This document shows, in pieces, positions 18,605 to 28,430 of a DNA stretch of 64,000 nt. The translations under genes and the position numbers were made by a program. The stretch spans positions 124,001 through 188,000 of the forward strand of contig NZ_JAPVOT010000002.1 in assembly GCF_027257845.1 (NCBI RefSeq), given 5' to 3'. The notes under the pieces are model-generated. The model saw only the letters and a program-made list of their open reading frames with translations, was not told where the DNA came from and did no database searches. Positions within the stretch are counted from its first letter, which is position 1. Each line of letters starts with the position of its first letter. The DNA is from Alteromonas sp. BMJM2 (lineage in GTDB: Bacteria > Pseudomonadota > Gammaproteobacteria > Enterobacterales > Alteromonadaceae).

Positions 18605-19528
18605 TTATGACTCAGGCAAGTCGAGGTACAGCGTGGTGAAACTACCATCACGAATAATTGTTAATTCTATCGATTGCGCAGAACGAAGCTCTGATAATGC
18701 CTCTTGCGACTGCTGTAGGTCAGTTAAGTCCAACCCATTAATTTGTGAAATCACATCACCGGCTTTAAGACCTGCAGAAGCAAACAGTGCAGGTTCACGG
18801 CCAGGGCTTACTTGATAGCCAATCAGCTGACCGCCCTCAGTTTTTGGTGATATTGAAATAAAATCGGTAAAGTTTGCAGGTCGCTCACGCAAGGCTGCTG
18901 TGGCCTCAAGGGCTTCTTCACTGAGCTCTTGTGCTTGAATTTCGTCGTTACTAGCTGGCGATGGACCCATGCGTTCCCGCTGATCTCGTCTGCGATTCGC
19001 CTCTTCATAATCGATACCATCGAGCATGAGGGTTTCTTTTCGAACCCCATTCTTGATTATGACGCGATCGTTATACACCGTTTGCAGAGTAGCATTGGTC
19101 CCTTCAATTTTTTCACCCAAACCATACACGGCTTGGCTGTTATTATTTTCTATAATGGCAGTACCGGATTCTTGCTCGGAACTTGCTACCACACCGGTTA
19201 GCGTTAAGTTTAAACGGGTTTCGGGTGCATCTGTAACTTCTTCAGTTTGGGCTGACTGAGGTACGGCTGCGGCATCTCCGAAAAGATTTAGCTGTTGTAT
19301 TTTGCCAAGATTGACCCCACTTTTCCCATTAGGCGTACTGATGGGAGCAATGCGTGATGCTGTTGGTGTCGCAGACAGCGATGGTTCAGGTATAATCTGC
19401 CAAACAAGTTTGGCTGTGAATGCAATTAAATACAGACTTAGCAGAACCACTACAAGGGTGTGTAGCTGTTTTTGATGCTGGTTCACAAAAACAACCAGAG
19501 ATTGTGGATTGGGTTTATTGAATGTCAT
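18605..19528 (-). CDS. gspC: Type II secretion system protein GspC
   Basis: This 307-residue inner-membrane protein has one transmembrane helix at about 24-46, a Pro/Ser-rich linker, a GspC homology region (LNLTLTGVVASSEQESGTAIIEN, VYGLGEKIEG.A.L) and a C-terminal PDZ domain (GLKAGDVISQINGLDL). It links the platform to GspD. As the first gene of the gspC-N operon it diverges from hslR; the 126-base gap 19529-19654 must hold the promoters. Confidence 0.94.
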   Translation of the reverse strand: MTFNKPNPQSLVVFVNQHQKQLHTLVVVLLSLYLIAFTAKLVWQIIPEPSLSATPTASRIAPISTPNGKSGVNLGKIQQLNLFGDAAAVPQSAQTEEVTDAPETRLNLTLTGVVASSEQESGTAIIENNNSQAVYGLGEKIEGTNATLQTVYNDRVIIKNGVRKETLMLDGIDYEEANRRRDQRERMGPSPASNDEIQAQELSEEALEATAALRERPANFTDFISISPKTEGGQLIGYQVSPGREPALFASAGLKAGDVISQINGLDLTDLQQSQEALSELRSAQSIELTIIRDGSFTTLYLDLPES

Positions 19529-19654
19529 GCTGCCACTGATGGTACTGCTTTAAAATAAAGTGAATTTTTGGTTAACCGCGCTTTAGCGAATCCATAATAG
19601 CCTAGTAAAGGTTAGGGTCACAACACTAAAGCAACACCGTTACGAAATTATTAT

Positions 19655-20059
19655 ATGAACCAATCGAATAGCAACAATACAACACAAAATGTCAGGCTGG
19701 ACAAGTGGCTGTGGGCTGCAAGATTTTTCAAAACCCGCGCAATAGCTCGAGATATGGTTCAGTCAGGCAAAGTTCACTACAACGGTCAACGTGCCAAACC
19801 AAGCAGGAACGTAGAGCTTGGCGCTAGGGTGAAAGTTCCCTCAGGCTTCGATTCTCGTGACATTGAGGTGCTCGGGCTTAGTGACAAACGGTTAAGCGCG
19901 CCTTTGGCACAGGAGCTTTACGCGGAAACGGCTGAAAGTGTAACAAAACGTGAAGAAAACCAAGCTGCGCGTAAATTAAACGCTTTTCATAGTCCTGCGC
20001 CAGATAACAGACCAGACAAAAAGCAGCGACGACAGATTATTAAATTTAAACAGCAATAA
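19655..20059 (+). CDS. hslR: Heat shock protein 15 (ribosome recycling factor HslR)
   Basis: This 134-residue protein is an S4-type RNA-binding domain (VRLDKWLWAARFFKTRAIA, then V.YNGQRAKPSR.VE.GA.V) plus a basic tail rich in Lys, Arg and Gln. Hsp15 binds 50S subunits that still carry a nascent chain after premature dissociation. It sits 21 bases ahead of hslO, the same heat-shock pair as in enteric bacteria. No sigma-32 promoter was identified with confidence. Confidence 0.95.
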   Translation: MNQSNSNNTTQNVRLDKWLWAARFFKTRAIARDMVQSGKVHYNGQRAKPSRNVELGARVKVPSGFDSRDIEVLGLSDKRLSAPLAQELYAETAESVTKREENQAARKLNAFHSPAPDNRPDKKQRRQIIKFKQQ

Positions 20060-20080
20060 TTGCTGTAAACAGGATTAGTT

Positions 20081-20980
20081 ATGAGCGACTTCGACAATTT
20101 ACACCGCTTTTTATTTACCCAAGCCAATGTGCGCGGTGAGCTAGTGCGTTTAAACGACAGCTTAAAAAACATTGTGCATAGCTACGAGTACCCGGTTCAA
20201 ATTCAGCAATTGCTGTGCGAGATGGCAGCAGCCACGTCGTTACTGACCGCAACGCTTAAGTTTGAAGGCGAAATTGGCCTGCAGGTACAAAGCAAAGGGC
20301 CGGTAAGTTATGCGGTTGTCAATGCCACGCACAATCAAACCCTTCGAGGTGTTGCCCGGTGGGATGAAAGCCTAACCACGTTACCGGAGAGCTTTTCCGA
20401 GCTACTCACTGACGCTGTGCTTGTTATTACCATTACCCCTGATGAAGGTGAGCGTTACCAAGGCGTAGTTGCGCTAGATAAGCCTAGCCTTGCCGAATGT
20501 ATCGAGGGGTATTTTCAGCAGTCTGAACAGTTGGCTACCAAGGTTCAGCTAATGACTGACTTACAAGATGCAGAAAGTGCTAAGGCCGCTGGCGTGCTGC
20601 TTCAAGTGCTGCCTGCCCAAGCAAGTGCGACAGATGTGGCTTCAGCCAATGATTTTGAACACATCACTAAGCTGACGGAAACATTAAAGCAAGAAGAGAT
20701 GTTTTCGCTGTCGGTAGAAGAAATACTGTATCGCTTGTATCACCAAGAAGAGGTAGAGGTGTTCCCACCTAAGGCGGTATCGTTTGCCTGCACGTGTTCA
20801 AAAGAGCGCAGTGCTGAAGCGCTTCGACATGTAGAGAAGGCAGAGCTTAATTCTATTATCGAAGAAGAAGGTGCAGTGAAAATGAATTGCCAGTACTGTC
20901 ATGTGGAATATCGCTTTGACAGTATCGACGTAGAAGCGATTCATAGCGGCAACTATGGCGGGCCTGCTACAAACCAATAG
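20081..20980 (+). CDS. hslO: Redox-regulated chaperone Hsp33
   Basis: This 299-residue Hsp33 has the oxidation-sensing zinc site with Cys237-x-Cys239 and Cys270-x-x-Cys273, the expected CxC plus CxxC layout. The N-terminal DNLHRFLFTQANVRGELVRL is family-typical. Oxidation releases zinc and activates holdase activity. AGGA precedes the ATG, and a terminator follows at about 21093. Confidence 0.97.
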   Translation: MSDFDNLHRFLFTQANVRGELVRLNDSLKNIVHSYEYPVQIQQLLCEMAAATSLLTATLKFEGEIGLQVQSKGPVSYAVVNATHNQTLRGVARWDESLTTLPESFSELLTDAVLVITITPDEGERYQGVVALDKPSLAECIEGYFQQSEQLATKVQLMTDLQDAESAKAAGVLLQVLPAQASATDVASANDFEHITKLTETLKQEEMFSLSVEEILYRLYHQEEVEVFPPKAVSFACTCSKERSAEALRHVEKAELNSIIEEEGAVKMNCQYCHVEYRFDSIDVEAIHSGNYGGPATNQ

Positions 20981-21092
20981 TCAAGATCCTTACGTAGTCG
21001 GCAAGGGCAACACGCTCTAGCCCTTTGAACGCTATTCACTACGCCCATCGAGAAATGACCGCAAGTCAGGTGGGCGTAATTTACCATTGCTT

Positions 21093-21126
21093 AAAAAATC
21101 AACACTGGTCAATGTGTTGATTTTTC
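21093..21126. terminator. Rho-independent terminator after hslO
   Basis: A 12-bp stem AAAAATCAACAC / GTGTTGATTTTT (21094-21105, 21114-21125) with loop TGGTCAAT ends the hslRO transcript. The remaining gap to pckA (20981-21417) also holds a weaker imperfect repeat around 21036-21078 and the operator-like palindromes listed separately. Confidence 0.8.
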
Positions 21127-21266
21127 CTACCTCTGCCCCACCTCTTACCTTTCGTTGTAAATATCAATTTTTGCATGTTTTTTCAGCATCGTTTATTGGC
21201 GAAAATGAATATAAACAACGAATGCACGACGGATATTTGCCCTTTTCCAAGAGGGGAAACGCTTTC

Positions 21267-21283
21267 ATGTAATAAAATTACAT
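21267..21283. promoter_or_regulatory. Probable HexR operator upstream of pckA
   Basis: The perfect palindrome A-TGTAATAAAATTACA-T has the TGTAAT-N3-ATTACA form that I remember as the HexR consensus of gammaproteobacteria. HexR is an RpiR-family regulator of central carbon metabolism that senses KDPG, and pckA is a known target in Alteromonadales. The centre lies about 143 bases before the pckA start. Binding is an inference. Confidence 0.75.
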
Positions 21284-21390
21284 AATTTTTGAAAGTTGAG
21301 CCTGTTTCAACCTTGCCTCTATTTATTAACGCTCTCTATATACTTGTTTACTTGCCGTTCTTGATGGTGTTACTTTTTTGAAAGGCAATT

Positions 21391-21402
21391 TGTAATATTA
21401 CA
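21391..21402. promoter_or_regulatory. Second TGTAAT/ATTACA palindrome at the pckA leader
   Basis: TGTAATATTACA repeats both half-sites of the upstream palindrome without the 3-base spacer, 16 bases before the pckA ATG. It could be a second, weaker operator overlapping the start of transcription or the leader, or a coincidence in AT-rich DNA. Confidence 0.35.
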
Positions 21403-21417
21403 TAAAGGGTAACAACT

Positions 21418-22980
21418 ATGACTGCTGCTGAATCATTTCAGACGGATTTGAAAGTAACACCGCTCACCAACCTCACCTCTGCCGAGCTTATTCAGCGTGC
21501 CCTTGAGCGCGGTGAAGGCATCTTAGATAAAAACGGTGCGCTTGTTGTACAAACAGGTAAAAGAACAGGGCGCTCTCCCAACGATCGATTTATCGTAAAA
21601 GAACCATCGAGTGAGAATGATATCGACTGGGGTAAAGTGAATAAACCCTTCGATTCAGAGAAGTTTGATGCATTGTGGGAACGCGTTGACGCTTACTTAT
21701 CGACTCAAGAGCACTTTCTGTCACACCTTCAAGTGGGTTCAGATCCAGAACACGCACTGCCTTTAGAAGTGCGTACCCAAACTGCATGGCAGCATGTGTT
21801 TGCTCGTAACTTGTTTATTATTCCTGAACAGTGGAACACGAAAGGTGAGCGGCCTTGGCAGATACTGAATGTGCCTGGGTTTGAATGTGTTCCAGAGCGC
21901 GACGGTACTAACAGCGACGGCACGGTGATTATTAATTTCGCTAAAAAACGCGTACTTTTAGCGGGTATGCGTTATGCCGGCGAAATGAAAAAGGCCATGT
22001 TTTCAGTACAAAACTTCTTGTTGCCTGCTAAAGACGTGCTGCCAATGCACTGCTCTGCAAACGTGGGTGAAGAAGGCGACGTTACGCTTTTCTTTGGCCT
22101 GTCAGGCACGGGAAAGACAACTTTATCTGCCGATCCTAAGCGCTTCTTAATTGGCGATGATGAACACGGCTGGGCACCGGGTAGCGTGTTTAATATTGAA
22201 GGCGGTTGCTATGCAAAATGTATCGACCTATCTCAAAAGAATGAGCCTGTTATTTGGAACGCGATTAAATTCGGTACCATTTTAGAAAATGTAGTGCTTG
22301 ATGACACGCGTAAACCTGATTACAAAGACACGTCGCTCACTCAAAACTCTCGTGCCGCTTATCCTCTTGAGCATATTGAAAAGCGCGTGGCAGAAAATAG
22401 AGGCGGTGAGCCCCGCTCGGTGGTATTTTTAACGTGTGATGTGAGCGGTGTTTTACCGCCAGTGTCGGTATTAAGCGAAGAGGCCGCGGCGTATCATTTC
22501 TTAAGTGGTTACACTGCAAAAGTGGGCTCTACAGAAATTGGCTCAACCAGCGACATAGAATCAACGTTTTCTACTTGCTTTGGTGCGCCATTTTTCCCTC
22601 GTCCCGCAGGCGTTTACGCAGAGCTTTTAATCAAACGAGTAAAAGCGTTTGGCGCAAAAGTGTATTTAGTGAATACAGGTTGGACAGGCGGACCTTACGG
22701 CACCGGCAGTCGCTTTGATATTCCAACGACTCGCGCGGTGATCGACGCCATTGTTTCAGGTGAATTGGCCGACGTTGAAACTCAGCACATCGAAGGATTG
22801 AACCTTGATGTACCTGTGGCGGTGCCAGGCGTAGACAGCAACCTATTGGTGCCTAAAAACACTTGGGCAGATAAAGCTAGCTATGAAGCATTTGCTGCTA
22901 ATCTTGTTAGCGATTTTCAGCAAAACTTTGAAAAATACGATGTTGCCGACGCCATCGCAAAAGCAGGGCCAGGTAACTAG
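21418..22980 (+). CDS. pckA: Phosphoenolpyruvate carboxykinase (ATP)
   Basis: This 520-residue ATP-type PEP carboxykinase converts oxaloacetate plus ATP to PEP, CO2 and ADP, the entry step of gluconeogenesis. The kinase P-loop GLSGTGKT is at 227-234, with [11 protein letters not shown] near 49-59, LIGDDEHGW and [14 protein letters not shown] as further family motifs. It is monocistronic, with a putative HexR operator upstream and a strong terminator downstream at about 23051-23082. Confidence 0.97.
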   Translation: MTAAESFQTDLKVTPLTNLTSAELIQRALERGEGILDKNGALVVQTGKRTGRSPNDRFIVKEPSSENDIDWGKVNKPFDSEKFDALWERVDAYLSTQEHFLSHLQVGSDPEHALPLEVRTQTAWQHVFARNLFIIPEQWNTKGERPWQILNVPGFECVPERDGTNSDGTVIINFAKKRVLLAGMRYAGEMKKAMFSVQNFLLPAKDVLPMHCSANVGEEGDVTLFFGLSGTGKTTLSADPKRFLIGDDEHGWAPGSVFNIEGGCYAKCIDLSQKNEPVIWNAIKFGTILENVVLDDTRKPDYKDTSLTQNSRAAYPLEHIEKRVAENRGGEPRSVVFLTCDVSGVLPPVSVLSEEAAAYHFLSGYTAKVGSTEIGSTSDIESTFSTCFGAPFFPRPAGVYAELLIKRVKAFGAKVYLVNTGWTGGPYGTGSRFDIPTTRAVIDAIVSGELADVETQHIEGLNLDVPVAVPGVDSNLLVPKNTWADKASYEAFAANLVSDFQQNFEKYDVADAIAKAGPGN

Positions 22981-23050
22981 TCACTGTCTAAGGCGATAAA
23001 AAAGAAAAATCAAAAAACACGCGCCGTTTATACAGGTATTGTTTACCCTC

Positions 23051-23082
23051 AAAAGCCCACACTCTATTGTGGGCTTTTTTTT
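23051..23082. terminator. Rho-independent terminator after pckA
   Basis: A 10-bp stem AAAGCCCACA / TGTGGGCTTT closes a short loop and is followed by eight T residues. This is a textbook terminator about 70 bases after pckA. Confidence 0.92.
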
Positions 23083-23254
23083 AACATTTTTAACATTATG
23101 AATACGTATGTTTATTTTGTTCCCTCACGGGGCTGGGTATTATGAATGCTATTAATGTAATGTGGCTATAACGTTACCTTTCGTGCTCGCCTAGCAACCA
23201 ATCAGGCGGTGCTGTTGAGTGGCAAGTGCGTGTAGTCTATAAGGAAATGCGCCT

Positions 23255-25654
23255 ATGTTAGCTCGCTTGTCGACCCTATTTGTCCCTGCTCTTGTAACGG
23301 TTTCAACCTTCGTTAGTGTGCCTGCTTTTGCTCACGTAGAAAGTGTTACGTTGAAAGACAGCACTTTGATAGTTGGCACCAACACCTATGATTTTTCGGT
23401 GTCTGCGGTGGCAGATAACAGCTTTGCTATTACTCTACTCACCAACGAGCATGGCGAGGCATACTACAACCTTCCCAGTATGGCAATTGCAGATCAGGGC
23501 ACATTCTCACCTACCCTTAAAGAAACCAGCACTGAGGTGTCGTTAAGCATTGGTAAGAGCTCGGTGGTCATCGACAAAGACAGTCACGCCTTATCCTATT
23601 TCTATGATGGCGAGCTTCGAGTGGCTGAGCGTGGCGGGCTAACCGCCAGTGCTGAGAAGGTGTCGCTATCCCTTGCTCTTGATGATAGCGAAAAACTGTA
23701 TGGCGGCGGACAGCGTGTGCTGGGTATGGACCGTCGAGGTCATACCATGCCGCTTTATAATAAAGCGCATTACGGGTATACCACGCCATCTAATCAAATG
23801 TATTTCGGCCTATCTGCGGTGATGTCATCGAAGCATTACAGTGTGTTGTTTGACAACTCAGCGTCGGGCGAGCTCGATATGGGAAAAACCAATCCTGACG
23901 AACTGCGCTTTTCTGCAAGGGGCGGTCGGGCAAGCTACATTGTGGTGCTCGGTGAAAGTTTAAAAGATACTGCCACTTCAACCGTAGCCGTTACTGGCAA
24001 GCAGCCCCTTGTGCCCCGTTGGTTGTTTGGTAATTTTGCATCGCGCTTTGGCTACAAATCACAACAAGAGGTGGCCGACGTTGTATCAGCATTTAACGAC
24101 CAAGATATTCCCCTAGACGCAGTGGTGCTAGATCTCTATTGGTTTGGTAAAGATATTATAGGTCACATGGGTAATTTGAACTGGGATAAAGAAGCCTTCC
24201 CACACCCTGAAAAGATGATTTCATCCCTAAAGCAGCAAGATATTAAAACGGTTTTGATCACCGAGCCTTTCATACTGACCTCTTCTTCACAGTGGGAAAG
24301 CGCCGTCGCTAACAACGCGCTAGCGCAAAAAGATGATGGCAGCGCTTATACCTTCGATTTTTACTTTGGAAACACCGGGCTCGTTGATGTATTTAGCGAA
24401 GAGGGGCAGCAGTGGTTCTGGCAGTATTATAAAAAATTAGCTGCGCAAGGTGTTGCTGGTTGGTGGGGCGACTTAGGCGAGCCAGAAGTGCATCCCGATG
24501 ATTCTGTTCATTTGTGGCATTCTAAAAAGGTAAAAGGACAGGTACTTCACAACGGTTACGGGCACCAATGGGCTAAAATGGTGTACAGCAACCTTCGTGA
24601 ATTGCAGCCTGATACTCGCCCTTTTGTACTCATGCGCTCGGGCTTCTTGGGAAGTCAGCGTTTTGGAATGGTGCCCTGGACTGGAGATGTAAGCAGAAGT
24701 TGGGGAGGCCTTAAGCCCCAAGTGGAACTCGCCCTTCAAATGAGCGTGTTTGGCCTGGCGTATACTCACTCTGATTTAGGTGGTTTTGCTGGAGGCGAAG
24801 CGTTTGACCCTGAACTTTACACCCGCTGGCTGCAGTTTGGCGCGTTTTCACCGGTGTTTCGCCCTCACGCCCAAGACGCTATTGCGCCTGAACCTGTATT
24901 CCACGACGATCCGGTTAAATCTATAGCCCGCGAATTTATTAAACTGCGCTACGCTATGCTTCCTTATAACTATTCGTTGGCCTTTGAAAATGCCTTACAC
25001 GGCACGCCCTTGATGCGTCCACTCGCGTTTGATTACAACCAGAAAAGGTGGTTTGAGAATGCACAAAGTTACATGTGGGGCGATGCATTGTTAGTGTCTG
25101 TTGTCACTGAGCCTAACCAATCGAGCTGGGATGTTGCGCTACCAAAGGGTGTTTGGTTTGACTTCTTTTCCGATACCCGTTTTGAAGGTGGCAACGTTGT
25201 GCAATACCCATTGCAAGACAACACTTTTCCGGTATGGGTGAAGGCGGGTAGTTTTATGCCCATGTCAGATGAGCTAACGCGCACCGAAGATTACAACCCT
25301 GCTGCGCTTACGGTGCATTACTGGGCCGACAACTCGGTTTCCCACGCTTCCTACACCCTATATGAAGATGACGGGGTAAGCCCAGATTCCGTAAAATACG
25401 GTTTGTATACAGCAATAACATTTACTGCCGAGCATGCTGAGCAACTTAGCTTACATATCGATAGTGCGGGAAGCTACATGGGTATGCCTCAGCGACGTGA
25501 GCTTACTATGGTGGTACACGGTCAAGGTACTCGTCCTACGCAAGTACAGGTAAACGGTGTGTCGAGTGATTTCACGTGGGATGAAAAAGGGAAAACCCTT
25601 TCACTTGCAATTTCCTGCGATTATCAGCAGTCTGTAGAGATTAAAATCATGTAA
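23255..25654 (+). CDS. Secreted GH31 alpha-glucosidase / 4-alpha-glucosyltransferase
   Basis: This 799-residue GH31 enzyme has a signal peptide (cut after AFA at about 26), an N-terminal beta domain, a catalytic barrel and C-terminal beta domains. The nucleophile is predicted as Asp406 in GWWGDLGEPEVHPDD and the acid/base as Asp478 in WTGDVSRSWGG. The GDLGEPE form resembles the Agd31B-type transglucosylases that remodel alpha-1,4-glucans rather than plain glucosidases. It is followed by an MFS transporter on the same strand, suggesting uptake of the products. AAGGA precedes the ATG by 9 bases. Confidence 0.88.
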   Translation: MLARLSTLFVPALVTVSTFVSVPAFAHVESVTLKDSTLIVGTNTYDFSVSAVADNSFAITLLTNEHGEAYYNLPSMAIADQGTFSPTLKETSTEVSLSIGKSSVVIDKDSHALSYFYDGELRVAERGGLTASAEKVSLSLALDDSEKLYGGGQRVLGMDRRGHTMPLYNKAHYGYTTPSNQMYFGLSAVMSSKHYSVLFDNSASGELDMGKTNPDELRFSARGGRASYIVVLGESLKDTATSTVAVTGKQPLVPRWLFGNFASRFGYKSQQEVADVVSAFNDQDIPLDAVVLDLYWFGKDIIGHMGNLNWDKEAFPHPEKMISSLKQQDIKTVLITEPFILTSSSQWESAVANNALAQKDDGSAYTFDFYFGNTGLVDVFSEEGQQWFWQYYKKLAAQGVAGWWGDLGEPEVHPDDSVHLWHSKKVKGQVLHNGYGHQWAKMVYSNLRELQPDTRPFVLMRSGFLGSQRFGMVPWTGDVSRSWGGLKPQVELALQMSVFGLAYTHSDLGGFAGGEAFDPELYTRWLQFGAFSPVFRPHAQDAIAPEPVFHDDPVKSIAREFIKLRYAMLPYNYSLAFENALHGTPLMRPLAFDYNQKRWFENAQSYMWGDALLVSVVTEPNQSSWDVALPKGVWFDFFSDTRFEGGNVVQYPLQDNTFPVWVKAGSFMPMSDELTRTEDYNPAALTVHYWADNSVSHASYTLYEDDGVSPDSVKYGLYTAITFTAEHAEQLSLHIDSAGSYMGMPQRRELTMVVHGQGTRPTQVQVNGVSSDFTWDEKGKTLSLAISCDYQQSVEIKIM

Positions 25655-25744
25655 TCTAGCGTGCCGTTTTCACGCTTTTACGCAAGCACTTTTACTAAAG
25701 GGCTTTCACGTAAGCTCGGCTCAATATTGGTCTTCATATACTGT

Positions 25745-25814
25745 TTTTCATTAGGCGGTTTTCATTAGGTGGTTGTCATTATGCGATTGTCATAAGTTGG
25801 CTGTCATGTAATAA
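25745..25814. repeat. Five degenerate 14-bp tandem repeats
   Basis: Units of 14 bases run 25745-25758, 25759-25772, 25773-25786, 25787-25800 and 25801-25814, approximating TTGTCATTAGGTGG. The first two differ at one base; later ones decay, with the TCAT core kept in all five. The array ends about 60 bases before the MFS start, so it could be an operator array or a degenerating repeat. Confidence 0.8.
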
Positions 25815-25875
25815 CTTAACCTTATGAATGCCAAATAATGCGTTCTTGAGCCGTTCCACATACCTTGGAGCACAA

Positions 25876-27045
25876 ATGAGCCGCGCACCTGCCACCATCA
25901 TTATTTTTTCTGGCTTCTTTTTAATTGGTAAATTGTTTCTGCTTTGGGGAATTTTGCTTCCTAACATTGCCGAAAACCTAAACATGACTGAATTGGTGAG
26001 CGGCGCGTTATTTTCGCTGTTCTCTATTGGTATGATGTTTGGAGCAATGTTAGGCGGAAAGTATGCCAGTAGATTTGAATACATGCCCTTATTGGCCAGT
26101 CTGTTCAGTGTCAATACCCTGCTGCTTGTTTTGGTCTCGCTGTTATCCTCGTGGCAGTGGTTTCTTGTATTGGCGATACTTATTGGTGTAGTTAGCTCTA
26201 GTATTCTAACCATCGGTCATACACTTATTGCCAGAATGTACGCTGAAAAACGCTTTACCATGATGGGGCTTATGGACTTTATGTTTAGCCTTGGTACGTT
26301 CGCTGCGTCCTTTTTTGTTACCCTGTTGTATCTTGTAGAGCACAACTGGCGTTTGCCCATTCAAGTGCTGGCAGGGGTAATGGCTATCCTGTCATGCTAC
26401 ATCTATATTACTGCCCGCTCACAAGCAAAAATTAGCGCTAGTGCAGAAAAAACTGTAAAGAAAACCCTAAGTTTCGGCGTAATTATTAAGCAACCCGTGT
26501 TTATGTTTATGGCGCTTCTGGCCTTCGGATACGGTGCTGTAGAGTTTGGCAATGCAAATTGGTTTGTAAGCTATGCGCAAAAAGGCATTGGTTTTACCGG
26601 CGAGCAGTCGCGAAATCTATTAGCCTGCTTTACCGCAGGAATGGTAATAAGCCGCCTCTTGTTTCCATTTTTACTGCGCTTCGTGTCAGTGCACCGGCTC
26701 ATAATAATCATGGCCACAGCCTCGCTCGTCGGTGTACTCGTACTGAAAGTTATGTCGTCGTTATATGGTATTGGCGCTGGTAATTTATTACTGGGTTTAG
26801 GATTGGGCGGGCTGTTTCCGTTAATGCTGTCTGCGGCAATGAATATTGATAGCGACAATGGTCCGGTTGTCTCTGGTATTGCTTTAATTGCAAATGCTAT
26901 TGGTGTGCAGGTGGCATCATTCTCTGCCGGTCTATGGGCAAATTTTGCGCCCCTTACCACTGCGTTCTGGGTTATTCCAATCGCGGGTGGCGTACTGTGG
27001 TTTGCATCCTACGGATACAGCAGAATGTTAAAGCAGCGAAGGTAA
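25876..27045 (+). CDS. MFS transporter
   Basis: This 389-residue major facilitator protein has about 12 hydrophobic segments, with a loop carrying MFGAMLGGKYASRFE between helices 2 and 3 (a GGKYASR variant of motif A). I choose the ATG at 25876 because TTGGAG lies 5 bases ahead; an in-frame ATG at 25828 has no such site. The neighbour GH31 enzyme suggests a sugar or oligosaccharide substrate, but no residue fixes this. It converges with envZ, leaving 18 bases between the stops. Confidence 0.82.
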   Translation: MSRAPATIIIFSGFFLIGKLFLLWGILLPNIAENLNMTELVSGALFSLFSIGMMFGAMLGGKYASRFEYMPLLASLFSVNTLLLVLVSLLSSWQWFLVLAILIGVVSSSILTIGHTLIARMYAEKRFTMMGLMDFMFSLGTFAASFFVTLLYLVEHNWRLPIQVLAGVMAILSCYIYITARSQAKISASAEKTVKKTLSFGVIIKQPVFMFMALLAFGYGAVEFGNANWFVSYAQKGIGFTGEQSRNLLACFTAGMVISRLLFPFLLRFVSVHRLIIIMATASLVGVLVLKVMSSLYGIGAGNLLLGLGLGGLFPLMLSAAMNIDSDNGPVVSGIALIANAIGVQVASFSAGLWANFAPLTTAFWVIPIAGGVLWFASYGYSRMLKQRR

Positions 27046-27063
27046 CAGCCTTTTGTGGTGTGT

Positions 27064-28389
27064 TTAACTTTTTACTGAAGAGTAAGGTAACGAGAATTCA
27101 GCTACTAAGCCTTGTTGCGGGTGATTACGCAAACTCACTTCGCCATTATGTGCTTCGACAATACGCCTTATTATGGCAAGCCCTAGGCCGGAACCAGAGG
27201 AGTTTCTGGCCTTATCTCCTTGGGCAAACGCCATAAACACATTATCCAGTTCGTTTTGAGGAATGCCCGGGCCAAAGTCACGTACTTTGCAGTACACGCG
27301 TTTCTTGTGCCGGTTGTAAAAGCTGCTAATGGCAATATCATCAGAGCCATATTTAAATGCGTTTTCAATAAGGTTATCTATCACCCGCTTCATGGCAATG
27401 CGACGAAGGGGAAGCGCTGGAATAGGGTTTAGCTTTAACTCTATATGGTGCTTTTCGTCTAAATGCCTAGCCTGAACTAAATCTGCGATAATAGAGTTCA
27501 AATCGGTTTCTTGTGTTACTTCTTCGGTGTCGTAGCGGGCGTAGTCGATGAATTGATCGATAATAGCGTTCATATCCTCAATATCATTCACAATCCCGTC
27601 TTTTATCCAGTCTTGATCCTCTGGCAGCATTTCTGAGGCTAAGCGAATGCGGGTTAAAGGCGTTCGTAAGTCGTGAGATATGCCGGCTGTCATTACGTTT
27701 CGGTCGGTTTCGAGCTGCTTTATGCCTTGATTCATGCGATTAAATGCTCGGGTTACCTGGATCATTTCAGTACTGCCCTGCTCGCGAAGTGGAACGGGGT
27801 GCTCACCTTTGCCTACCGCAATCGCCGCTTTTTGTAGAGCCGATAATGGCCTAGTCATGCGCCTTACAAACAACCAGCCTCCAGCAACACTGAGAATGCC
27901 AATTACCATAAGGTACATGGTGAGGGGCGAGATATTGGCTTCGTTTAGCCCAGAAATTGGAATGGATATCCACGTGTCGGGGTAGCGATTTAGCGAGATC
28001 CATACAGTGTAAGGAGCATTCTCATCATTCGCTTGAGATTCGGTACTAATGCGAACGTCGGCAAGCTGATTAATATTGTCACTGACTTGAGAGGACATAA
28101 AGCCATAATACACTGCCGTTTCTAATCCGTTTTGTCGCGCCACACTTTCATCCAACACCCGAACCTGTGTTTCGTTGAAATAAGCCGTTCGGCTTTCCTG
28201 ATTACTTACCAGTAAGTCATTGGCCAATACTGATTTTACTTGAGTGGCGAGCAAACTATTGATTTGTTGGTAGCTAGGCTGAATAAAATAGTAAGTAACA
28301 GAAATGTACGACACAATTTGGTTAATAAGCAGCAACACGCCTATTAGCATAACGGTTTGCCCGAAGGCACTTTTAGGGGTCAGGCGCAC
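27064..28389 (-). CDS. envZ: Osmosensor histidine kinase EnvZ
   Basis: This 441-residue sensor kinase has a first membrane helix at about 11-36, a periplasmic domain to about 155, a second helix at about 156-176, a HAMP domain and the H-box [15 protein letters not shown] with phospho-acceptor His239. The ATP-binding N box ([10 protein letters not shown]), G1 (DFGPGIP) and G2 ([18 protein letters not shown]) are intact. It sits 41 bases behind ompR. In relatives this pair controls porins and envelope genes. Confidence 0.93.
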   Translation of the reverse strand: MRLTPKSAFGQTVMLIGVLLLINQIVSYISVTYYFIQPSYQQINSLLATQVKSVLANDLLVSNQESRTAYFNETQVRVLDESVARQNGLETAVYYGFMSSQVSDNINQLADVRISTESQANDENAPYTVWISLNRYPDTWISIPISGLNEANISPLTMYLMVIGILSVAGGWLFVRRMTRPLSALQKAAIAVGKGEHPVPLREQGSTEMIQVTRAFNRMNQGIKQLETDRNVMTAGISHDLRTPLTRIRLASEMLPEDQDWIKDGIVNDIEDMNAIIDQFIDYARYDTEEVTQETDLNSIIADLVQARHLDEKHHIELKLNPIPALPLRRIAMKRVIDNLIENAFKYGSDDIAISSFYNRHKKRVYCKVRDFGPGIPQNELDNVFMAFAQGDKARNSSGSGLGLAIIRRIVEAHNGEVSLRNHPQQGLVAEFSLPYSSVKS

Positions 28390-28430
28390 GTGGGATTCAC
28401 CTGCGCGGAATGCTGCTGGGGCGTCATGAT

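Noticed and set aside
21087-21272. A 61-codon open frame between hslO and pckA
   Set aside because: It runs through the hslO terminator and the HexR-like site and has no recognisable protein features.
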